From Rhodospirillales bacterium (lineage in GTDB: Bacteria; Pseudomonadota; Alphaproteobacteria; Rhodospirillales; 2-02-FULL-58-16), in NCBI GenBank assembly GCA_021775195.1, contig JAJFIG010000435.1, forward strand, positions 1 through 5,004: a stretch of DNA of 5,004 nucleotides, read 5' to 3'. The position numbers and the translations under genes were made by a program. Numbering within the stretch: the first letter of the stretch is position 1; each line of letters starts with the position of its first letter. The notes under the pieces are model-generated. The model ran no database searches, was not told the origin of the DNA, and was given only the letters and a program-made list of their open reading frames with translations. This document shows positions 1 to 5,004 of the stretch, piece after piece.

Positions 1-321
1 GGTCTCGTCGCCCTCGCCTATAGTCCGCTGGAAGGGATGCTGCCGGCATCGGAGCAGCCGCCGTGGCTGCGCTCGGCGCGGACCATGCCATTGATTGAAT
101 CCGGGGCGGCATTGCTTAAATCATTAGTACCGGAGAACGGCGGTCCCAGGGGGGGTACTCTCGGTAACGACGGGGACCCCGCGAAAGCGCTGCAGGACAG
201 CCAAAAGGCCCTGCGCAACATGCTGAGCCCCGACCCGAAGGGCGCCACCGGCCAACCACGGGACGGCTACGGCGCCAAGGAACGGCGTGACATGGAACGA
301 CTTCTTGAAAGCAGCAAATGA
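1..321 (+). CDS. cvpA: CvpA family membrane protein, C-terminal part (5' end outside window)
   Basis: The frame is open from base 1 and stops with TGA at 319-321, giving the last 106 residues of a longer protein. The first visible residues read as the end of a membrane segment followed by YSPLEGMLP, then PPWLRSARTMPLIESGA and a LKSLVPE stretch. This is the pattern I recognise from the end of the CvpA (colicin V production) domain in alphaproteobacteria. The remaining 60 or so residues are hydrophilic, rich in Gly, Pro and charged residues, and look like a disordered cytoplasmic tail. CvpA proteins are inner-membrane proteins with several N-terminal helices; those helices lie upstream of this window. 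The biochemical role of the family is not settled, although the gene very often sits directly before purF, as here. A run of seven G at 149-155 lies in the tail coding region, but the frame continues cleanly to the stop. An internal ATG at 37 is not the start, since coding continues upstream of it. The assignment rests on the C-terminal motif and the purF neighbour. Confidence 0.85.
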   Translation, partial: GLVALAYSPLEGMLPASEQPPWLRSARTMPLIESGAALLKSLVPENGGPRGGTLGNDGDPAKALQDSQKALRNMLSPDPKGATGQPRDGYGAKERRDMERLLESSK

Positions 322-365
322 GGGAAGAGACGGGCAGCGAGAGGCCGCTCAAAAAAAGCAGCAAC

Positions 366-370
366 AAGGA
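366..370 (+). promoter_or_regulatory. Ribosome binding site supporting the purF start at 381
   Basis: AAGGA lies 10 nt before the ATG at 381, and a second purine-rich GAGAGG sits at 373-378. The upstream in-frame ATG at 318 overlaps the cvpA stop (ATGA) and has no clear Shine-Dalgarno sequence before it. This favours 381, although translational coupling from cvpA could still allow the 318 start. Confidence 0.5.
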
Positions 371-380
371 CCGAGAGGAC

Positions 381-1853
381 ATGCTGACAACCGATCCGTT
401 CGACCGGGCCGTCGGAGCCGACGACGACCATCTGCATGACGAATGCGGGATCTTCGGGATTTTCGATCACGAGGACGCCGCAGCCCATACCGTGCTGGGC
501 CTGCATGCCCTGCAGCACAGGGGCCAGGAGGCCGGCGGCATCGTTACCTACGACGTCGACCATTTCCACAGCCACCGGGCCCTGGGCCTGGTCGGCGACC
601 ACTTCAGCTCTCCGGACGTCATCAGCCGACTGCCCGGGCACAGGGCCATCGGGCACGTGCGCTATTCGACCACCGGCGGCACCATCCTGCGCAATGTCCA
701 GCCGCTGTTCGCCGATTTCGACTTCGGCGGCCTGGCCATCGCCCACAACGGCAACCTGACCAACGCCTATGGCACCCGCAAGGCCCTGGTCAGGCGGGGC
801 TGCATCTTTCAATCGACCATGGATACCGAGGTCATCATCCATTTGATCGCCACCAGCCATTATCACACCGTGGTCGACCGCATGATCGACGCCCTGCGGC
901 AAATGGAAGGGGCGTATTCTTTGGTCGCCCTGACCCGCGAAAAGCTGATCGGCGCCCGCGACCGCATGGGCGTCCGACCGTTGGTCCTGGGACGCCTGGG
1001 CAAGGCCCACATCTTGGCTTCGGAAACCTGCGCCCTGGACATCATCGGGGCCGAGTACGTGCGCGACGTGGAGCCGGGCGAGATCGTCGTCATCGACGAA
1101 AAGGGGGTCCGCAGCCTGAAACCCTTCGCCAAGGCGCGGCAACGGTTCTGCGTCTTCGAGTACATCTATTTCGCCCGCCCCGACAGCACGATGGAGAAGA
1201 AGAACGTCTACGAGGTGCGCAAGCGCATCGGCAGGGAACTGGCGCGGGAAAACCGGATCGATGCGGACATGGTGGTGCCGGTGCCCGACTCGGGCGTCCC
1301 GGCGGCGATCGGATACGCCGAGGAATCGGGCCTGCCGTTCGAGCTCGGGATCATCCGCAACCACTACGTCGGGCGCACCTTCATCGAGCCCACGAGCCAG
1401 ATCCGCCACCTGGGCGTGAAGCTCAAGCACAACGCCAATATCGGACACTTGAAGGGCAAACGAGTGATCCTGGTGGACGATTCCATCGTCCGCGGCACGA
1501 CGTCGCTGAAGATCGTCGAGATGGTGCGCAATGCCGGGGCCAGCGAAATACATATGCACATCTCGAGTCCGCCGATTACCCATTCATGCTTCTACGGCAT
1601 CGATACGCCGGAACGATCTGAACTGCTGGCCAGCACCTACGACCTCGAAGCCATGGCGCGCTATATCGGCGTCGACACCCTGGCATTCATCTCCATTGAC
1701 GGGCTCTACCGCGCCGTCAACGGCGCCAACCGCGATCCCGAAAATCCCCATTACTGCGACGCCTGCTTCACCGGTGACTATCCGATCCGGCTCTCGGACC
1801 GGGAAAGCGGTCCGGTGCCGGTGCAGCTGTCGCTGCTCGCCGACCGGGCCTGA
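381..1853 (+). CDS. purF: Amidophosphoribosyltransferase (glutamine PRPP amidotransferase), Fe-S type
   Basis: This cytoplasmic enzyme makes 5-phosphoribosylamine, glutamate and pyrophosphate from PRPP and glutamine, the first committed step of de novo purine synthesis. The 490-residue product has the family's usual length. The N-terminal Ntn glutaminase domain begins at Cys22 within DECGIFGIF. The preceding 21 residues would be the autocatalytically removed propeptide. LQHRGQEAGG (44-53), GHVRYSTTG (91-99, Arg94), AHNGN (121-125) and Asp148 are the expected glutamine-site elements. The C-terminal phosphoribosyltransferase domain carries the PRPP loop VILVDDSIVRGTTS (362-375). Cys257, Cys403, Cys459 and Cys462 sit in the contexts that bind the [4Fe-4S] cluster in B. 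subtilis PurF (CVFEYIYFARPDS, CFYGIDTPE, CDACFTGDYP). Counted from Cys22 as residue 1, the first two are 236 and 382. The start at 381 is chosen for its AAGGA site. An in-frame ATG at 318 would add 21 polar residues. The gene follows cvpA and is followed 10 nt later by a dehydrogenase gene. Confidence 0.97.
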   Translation: MLTTDPFDRAVGADDDHLHDECGIFGIFDHEDAAAHTVLGLHALQHRGQEAGGIVTYDVDHFHSHRALGLVGDHFSSPDVISRLPGHRAIGHVRYSTTGGTILRNVQPLFADFDFGGLAIAHNGNLTNAYGTRKALVRRGCIFQSTMDTEVIIHLIATSHYHTVVDRMIDALRQMEGAYSLVALTREKLIGARDRMGVRPLVLGRLGKAHILASETCALDIIGAEYVRDVEPGEIVVIDEKGVRSLKPFAKARQRFCVFEYIYFARPDSTMEKKNVYEVRKRIGRELARENRIDADMVVPVPDSGVPAAIGYAEESGLPFELGIIRNHYVGRTFIEPTSQIRHLGVKLKHNANIGHLKGKRVILVDDSIVRGTTSLKIVEMVRNAGASEIHMHISSPPITHSCFYGIDTPERSELLASTYDLEAMARYIGVDTLAFISIDGLYRAVNGANRDPENPHYCDACFTGDYPIRLSDRESGPVPVQLSLLADRA

Positions 1854-1856
1854 GGG
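1852..1856 (+). promoter_or_regulatory. Ribosome binding site of the YciK-like gene, overlapping the purF stop
   Basis: GAGGG begins inside the purF TGA stop (1851-1853) and ends 7 nt before the ATG at 1864. It fixes the dehydrogenase start and implies that ribosomes finishing purF could re-initiate here, tying the two genes into one transcript. Confidence 0.6.
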
Positions 1857-1863
1857 CACGGGC

Positions 1864-2607
1864 ATGACGGACTCCGGGGTCACGGCCACGCCCGGCAAGG
1901 GTGGCGGGCGTCTTGAGGGGCGCATCGCCTTGATCACCGGAGCATCGCGGGGAATCGGCCGAGCCGTGGCCATGCGCTTCGCCGCCGAGGGCGCGCACCT
2001 GATCCTGACGGCCCGAACCCAGGGTGCCCTCGAGGAGGTGGACGACGAGCTTCGCGCTCTGGGGCGCAATGCCACCCTGGTACCCGCCGACCTTACCGAC
2101 TACGCGACCATCGACCAGATGGGCGCCGCCGTCTTCGAACGCTTCAAGCGCCTCGATATCCTAGTTGGCAACGCCGGCGAACTAGGAACGTTGAGCCCCC
2201 TCGCCCACACCGATCCGGCGACCTGGGAGCGGGTCATGGCGATCAATGTCACCGCCAACTGGCGGCTGATCCGCAGCTTCGATCCCCTGCTCCGGGCCTC
2301 GGACGCGGGACGGGGTATCTTCGTGACCTCAGGGGTCACGGCAAGCCCGCGGGCTTATTGGGGTGCCTACGCGGTTAGCAAGACGGCTCTGGAGATGATG
2401 GTCGGAATCTATGCCGCCGAAACGGCCAAAACCCAGGTCCGGGTCAACCTGATAAACCCCGGCGCGACACGCACCCGGATGCGGGCTCAGGCCTTCCCCG
2501 GCGAGGACCCGTCGGGCCTGAAAACACCCGAGGATGTTGCCGACCTTTTCGTCGAGTTGGGCGAACCTACTTGCATTCGCAACGGCGAAGTGCTTCACTG
2601 GGGGTGA
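1864..2607 (+). CDS. YciK-like short-chain dehydrogenase/reductase (SDR), NAD(P)-dependent
   Basis: The 247-residue product is a classical single-domain SDR with a Rossmann fold. Visible elements are the dinucleotide-binding TGASRGIG (25-32), ADLTD (75-79), VGNAG (101-105, replacing the usual NNAG), Asn128 in INV, Ser156, and the catalytic YAVSK (Tyr169, Lys173). The PG turn is at 199-200. Arg51 after the second strand (LTAR) suggests NADP(H) preference, which is inference. The C-terminal part (NPGATRTRMRAQAFPGEDP, then LKTPEDVADLF) closely resembles E. coli YciK, as does SDAG before the catalytic serine and YWGAYAVSK. It is therefore closer to that subgroup than to FabG. The substrate is unknown, and I do not assign a reaction beyond oxidoreduction. 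The first 17 residues are a Gly/Thr-rich extension ahead of the fold. The start is set by GAGGG at 1852-1856. Position directly after purF suggests co-transcription, not necessarily a role in purine synthesis. Confidence 0.93.
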   Translation: MTDSGVTATPGKGGGRLEGRIALITGASRGIGRAVAMRFAAEGAHLILTARTQGALEEVDDELRALGRNATLVPADLTDYATIDQMGAAVFERFKRLDILVGNAGELGTLSPLAHTDPATWERVMAINVTANWRLIRSFDPLLRASDAGRGIFVTSGVTASPRAYWGAYAVSKTALEMMVGIYAAETAKTQVRVNLINPGATRTRMRAQAFPGEDPSGLKTPEDVADLFVELGEPTCIRNGEVLHWG

Positions 2608-2624
2608 AATCGGGCTCCCCGATT
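2608..2624 (+). terminator. Short hairpin immediately after the SDR stop, possible weak terminator
   Basis: AATCGGG (2608-2614) and CCCGATT (2618-2624) form a perfect 7-bp stem with a 3-nt CTC loop. The hairpin begins at the base after the TGA. No U-tract follows (the next bases are CTCCACC), so it is not a canonical intrinsic terminator. It may mark the 3' end of the cvpA-purF-SDR transcript, by aiding termination or protecting the end from exonucleases. That role is inferred from position. Confidence 0.35.
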
Positions 2625-2684
2625 CTCCACCTTGATAGCCCTTCCTGTCGGTCGATTGGCCCCTTCGGTCCGCGCCCTGGGTCA

Positions 2685-2717
2685 TTGCGCCGCGTTGCGC
2701 CTGATGGTCGCTGCGCC
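2685..2717 (+). repeat. Three short direct repeats with a TGCGCC core
   Basis: TTGCGCC occurs at 2685-2691 and 2695-2701, and CTGCGCC at 2711-2717, within the gap before the phosphate operon. The start-to-start distances are 10 and 16 nt. The first spacing is about one helical turn, as could suit a regulator binding one face of the DNA. The repeats are short and GC-rich, so chance is a real alternative in this genome. Confidence 0.25.
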
Positions 2718-2723
2718 TAATTT
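2695..2723 (+). promoter_or_regulatory. Candidate sigma70-type promoter for the DUF47-pit operon
   Basis: TTGCGC (2695-2700) and TAATTT (2718-2723) are separated by 17 nt, matching -35 and -10 boxes at ideal spacing. They lie where the sequence turns from GC-rich to AT-rich (about 2718-2735). Transcription would begin near 2730, leaving a leader of about 45 nt before the ATG at 2775. A promoter is expected here because the gene upstream ends at 2607 and the function changes. An alternative -10 is TAACTT at 2726-2731. No convincing Pho box was found. Confidence 0.35.
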
Positions 2724-2757
2724 TGTAACTTATCAATGGGATTTACAGATGCTGCCC

Positions 2758-2765
2758 GGAAGGAA
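2758..2765 (+). promoter_or_regulatory. Ribosome binding site deciding the DUF47 gene start
   Basis: GGAAGGAA contains AAGGA (2760-2764), 10 nt before the ATG at 2775. The upstream in-frame ATG at 2736 has only AT-rich sequence before it and would fall just downstream of the predicted -10 box. 2775 is therefore preferred. Confidence 0.55.
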
Positions 2766-2774
2766 TCTAAAAAC

Positions 2775-3437
2775 ATGGCCCTAGCAAAAAGCATGGCTCT
2801 CTTCGGCCGTACGAGAGCGCTGGAATCGGAAATCGACGAATTTCTCGACAAGATTTCTCAATCATCGCTGTTGTTCAAGCACGCGGTACTCATTTACCTG
2901 TCCCATGGCTGTTCCGACGATTTTTGCCAAAAGCTGCGCCAGGTGAACGAGTGGGAAAGCGACGCCGACCATCTGCGCCGCAACATCGAGAAACAGCTTT
3001 ACGCCCAAACCCTGATCCCGGAATCGCGGGGCGATGTCCTCGGTTTGCTGGAAAACATGGATTCGGTGATCAACCACTTCGAGGGCACGCTTTGGGGATT
3101 TTCCATCGAGACCCCCGAGATCCCCGATGAATTCCGCGAAGGATTCGAGACGCTGACAAATATGGTAGTGGAGGCCGTGGATGCCCTGGTCCTGGCGTCG
3201 AGGGCGTTTTTCCGTAACATCGACGCGGTCGGCGACCACAATCACAAGGTCATGTTCTACGAGAAGGAAGCCGACAAGGTGAGTTCCAAGCTGAAGAAGG
3301 CGATCTTCGGGTCCACCCTGCCGCTCAGCCACAAGATGCACCTGCGCAGTTTCGTCGAGCACATCGACGAAGTCGCCGACCATGCTGAAGATGTCGCCGA
3401 CCGTCTGGCCATCTACGCCATCAAACGCTCGATCTGA
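2775..3437 (+). CDS. DUF47 / PhoU-like Pit accessory protein
   Basis: The 220-residue product is all-helical and hydrophilic, with no signal peptide or membrane segment, and matches the DUF47 family (distant PhoU relatives) in length and pattern. It opens with LFGR, then a helix ending YLSHG. It then shows acidic ExxxD-type helices like those that bind metal ions in PhoU: NEWESDADHLRRNIEKQLY (58-76), LLENMDSVINHFE (91-103), FYEKEADKVSSKLKK (161-175) and FVEHIDEVADHAEDVADRL (193-211). Members are encoded next to PiT phosphate transporters and are thought to act with them at the cytoplasmic face. In Sinorhizobium meliloti the equivalent pair (orfA/pap-pit) is repressed by PhoB under phosphate starvation. 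Here pit follows after 55 nt with no terminator between, so co-transcription is likely. The start at 2775 is chosen for its AAGGA site; 2736 would add 13 residues lacking family character. Cys46 and Cys51 are the only cysteines, and I cannot say whether they are conserved. Confidence 0.92.
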   Translation: MALAKSMALFGRTRALESEIDEFLDKISQSSLLFKHAVLIYLSHGCSDDFCQKLRQVNEWESDADHLRRNIEKQLYAQTLIPESRGDVLGLLENMDSVINHFEGTLWGFSIETPEIPDEFREGFETLTNMVVEAVDALVLASRAFFRNIDAVGDHNHKVMFYEKEADKVSSKLKKAIFGSTLPLSHKMHLRSFVEHIDEVADHAEDVADRLAIYAIKRSI

Positions 3438-3475
3438 GGCGGGACGCTGGCACCAATAATAAACGCGAGCTAAAC

Positions 3476-3482
3476 AGGGGGA
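3476..3482 (+). promoter_or_regulatory. Ribosome binding site of pit
   Basis: AGGGGGA lies 10 nt before the ATG at 3493 in the 55-nt DUF47-pit spacer. The rest of the spacer is AT-richer than its surroundings (AATAATAAA at 3455-3463), with no hairpin terminator and no obvious separate promoter. Confidence 0.5.
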
Positions 3483-3492
3483 CTCATCATCC

Positions 3493-4977
3493 ATGGAAAT
3501 CGCAGCACTTTTCTTTCTGACCAGTGGGCTGTTCCTGGGCTGGGCGTTGGGGGCCAACGACGCCGCCAACGTGTTCGGTACCGCCGTCGGAACCCGGATG
3601 ATCCGTTTCACCACGGCGGCGATCATCTGCAGTATCTTCGTCGTTCTGGGCGCCGTGATCAGCGGCGCCGGGGCGTCCCACACCTTGGGCAAGCTGGGGG
3701 CGATCAACGCCATGGGCGGGTCCTTCATGGCGGCGTTTTCGGCCGGTTTCGCGGTTTACACGATGACCAAATTCGGCCTGCCGGTATCGACAACCCAGGC
3801 CATCGTCGGCAGCATTATCGGCTGGAACCTGTTCAGCGAAACGGTGACTGACACCGCCTCCCTGATCAAAATCCTCAGCACCTGGGTCGTCTGTCCCATC
3901 CTCGCCGCAACGTTCGCGATCATCCTGTTCAAGCTGGTAACGGTGCTGCTGAAGAAAACAAATTTCCATTTGCTGCGCACCGACGCCTATACCCGGATCG
4001 GCCTGATCCTGGCCGGCGCCTTCGGCGCCTACAGCCTGGGCGCCAACAACATCGCCAACGTGGTTGGCGTGTTCGTGCCGTCATCGCCGTTCACCGACTT
4101 CGACGTCATGGGACTGATGACCATTTCGTCGATCCAGCAGCTCTTCCTGATGGGAGCGCTGGCGATCGCGGTCGGCGTGATAACCTATTCGAAACGGGTG
4201 ATGATGACGGTGGGCGACGGCCTGTTGCCGATGTCGCCGGTGGCGGCGTGGGTGGTGGTGGTGTCCCACTCCCTGGTGCTGTTCCTGTTCGCGTCCCAGG
4301 GGCTGGAACAGTTTCTCGCGTCCCATGGACTGCCGACCATTCCCCTGGTTCCGGTATCGAGCTCGCAGGCGGTAGTCGGGGCGGTGATCGGCATCGGCAT
4401 TCTCAAAGGCGGCCGGGGCGTACGCTGGAGGATTCTCGGCGGCATCAGCATGGGATGGATGATGACACCGATTATTGCCGGCATCATCTGCTTCGTCGGC
4501 CTGTTCTTCCTGCAAAACGTCTTCAATCAGGAAGTCTACAGCAAGGTCCCCTACGCGCTCTCGGACCCGGTGATGAAACGCCTGGAACACGCGGGCGTGC
4601 CGACAGAACCGGTGCATGACCTGAAGGGCCGGCTGTTCACCTCGGGGAAACGTTTCGAGAAGGCACTCGATGAGCGCATGGCGCTCTCCTACAAGGAAAA
4701 ATCGAAGTTCATGGACTACGCCCGGGTGGACGAGTTGGTCGTCGACATGAAAAGGGCGTCAGCGCCGAAGCTGGGCGGGCTGAGCGCCGGGCAGATCAAG
4801 GCGATACGGGCCCTGGGTGGACAGACCTTCCCCCATCTCTGGATGTTCGACGAGGCCCTGGCCCGGACAAGTGGCGAGTGGCAGGCGCGGGACGCGACGA
4901 CAGCCAACAAGGCCCATAACAAGGACCTGAAGACGAAGCTCACGTTCCTGCACCGTCTTTTCCGGGCCAAGGAATAA
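3493..4977 (+). CDS. pit: PiT-family inorganic phosphate transporter with long C-terminal soluble tail
   Basis: This 494-residue inner-membrane protein imports inorganic phosphate, in this family by cation symport (metal-phosphate with H+ in E. coli Pit, Na+ in others); the coupling ion cannot be read from sequence. The two inverted PiT repeats are clear. The first has GANDAANVFGTAVG (20-33) and GLPVSTTQAIVGSIIG (95-110); the second has GANNIANVVGVFV (183-195) and VPVSSSQAVVGAVIG (286-300). About ten hydrophobic segments lie between residues 2 and 341, roughly at 2-20, 40-58, 78-92, 97-114, 128-153, 167-182, 205-231, 246-268, 286-303 and 318-341. The loop between the two halves is short (about 154-166), unlike the large central loop of E. 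coli PitA and eukaryotic PiTs. Instead, residues 342-494 form a charged tail of about 150 residues with no membrane segment and no domain I recognise. The gene pairs with the upstream DUF47 gene. Start chosen for AGGGGGA at 3476-3482. Confidence 0.95.
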   Translation: MEIAALFFLTSGLFLGWALGANDAANVFGTAVGTRMIRFTTAAIICSIFVVLGAVISGAGASHTLGKLGAINAMGGSFMAAFSAGFAVYTMTKFGLPVSTTQAIVGSIIGWNLFSETVTDTASLIKILSTWVVCPILAATFAIILFKLVTVLLKKTNFHLLRTDAYTRIGLILAGAFGAYSLGANNIANVVGVFVPSSPFTDFDVMGLMTISSIQQLFLMGALAIAVGVITYSKRVMMTVGDGLLPMSPVAAWVVVVSHSLVLFLFASQGLEQFLASHGLPTIPLVPVSSSQAVVGAVIGIGILKGGRGVRWRILGGISMGWMMTPIIAGIICFVGLFFLQNVFNQEVYSKVPYALSDPVMKRLEHAGVPTEPVHDLKGRLFTSGKRFEKALDERMALSYKEKSKFMDYARVDELVVDMKRASAPKLGGLSAGQIKAIRALGGQTFPHLWMFDEALARTSGEWQARDATTANKAHNKDLKTKLTFLHRLFRAKE

Positions 4978-5004
4978 CCGCCAGACCGGGCCGGAGCCAT
5001 GGGC
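4978..5004. other. Window end: non-coding, nothing assignable
   Basis: The 27 bases after the pit stop are GC-rich and contain no T-tract terminator or clear promoter. An ATG at 4999 has GGAG only 2 nt before it, too close for a normal ribosome binding site, and the window ends immediately after. Confidence 0.4.

Noticed and set aside
149..155. Run of seven G in the CvpA tail as a possible frameshift or phase-variation tract
   Set aside because: The frame continues to a stop overlapping the next ATG, and a run of seven G is not rare in GC-rich DNA. A single sequence gives no evidence of length variation.
267..1583. Long open frame (438 codons) on the minus strand opposite purF, plus a 392-codon + strand frame at 443-1621
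   Set aside because: Both overlap a fully supported purF. Their translations are low-complexity (rich in Asp/Val/Ala/Gly or Arg/Pro/Gly/His) with no family motif, as expected for shadow frames in GC-rich DNA.
2723..2740. Possible Pho box TTGTAAC-TTAT-CAATGGG
   Set aside because: The first half shares only about four of seven positions with CTGTCAT and the second about two. It also lies at or after the predicted -10 box. The match is too weak to call.
2862..3728. Minus-strand open frame opposite the DUF47 gene and the start of pit
   Set aside because: It spans two well-supported genes on the other strand and shows no recognisable domain or ribosome binding site.
4246..4262. GTGG/GTG microrepeat
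   Set aside because: It encodes a Val run (WVVVVS) in a membrane segment of the transporter. The repetition follows from the protein sequence and codon bias.
4978..5004. Start of another gene at ATG 4999
   Set aside because: GGAG is only 2 nt upstream and just two codons are visible, so there is nothing to support a gene.

Overview
The window is about 5 kb of GC-rich bacterial DNA, densely coding on the + strand only. Gene order and protein sequences point to an alphaproteobacterium. cvpA-purF followed by a YciK-like short-chain dehydrogenase is a familiar order there, and the PurF is the [4Fe-4S], Bacillus subtilis-like type rather than the E. coli type. A Rhodospirillales-like host is plausible, but this is inferred from recognition and not from a search.

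Layout: (1) bases 1-321 hold the C-terminal 106 codons of a CvpA-family membrane protein whose N-terminus lies outside the window. (2) 381-1853 is purF, glutamine PRPP amidotransferase, with all glutaminase, PRPP-loop and Fe-S cysteine residues present. (3) 1864-2607 is a short-chain dehydrogenase/reductase close to E. coli YciK, 10 nt downstream of purF, with its Shine-Dalgarno overlapping the purF stop codon. These three genes look like one transcription unit. (4) 2608-2774 is the only sizeable non-coding gap. It has a 7-bp hairpin right after the dehydrogenase stop, three copies of a TGCGCC-core repeat, and an AT-rich stretch that fits a sigma70-type promoter. (5) 2775-3437 is a DUF47/PhoU-like Pit accessory protein, and 55 nt later 3493-4977 is a PiT-family inorganic phosphate transporter. 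These two form the classic pap-pit phosphate uptake operon. The last 27 bases show no recognisable gene.

The first unit feeds de novo purine synthesis: PurF catalyses the committed step, and CvpA and the dehydrogenase are operon companions of uncertain biochemical role. The second unit is low-affinity phosphate import with its cytoplasmic partner. The two units are adjacent but appear to be separately transcribed.

Nothing here looks like a mobile element, CRISPR array, RNA gene or clearly new system. The points most worth a second look are the choice of PurF start (which sets the propeptide length), the roughly 150-residue soluble tail on the phosphate transporter, and the regulatory content of the 2608-2774 gap.
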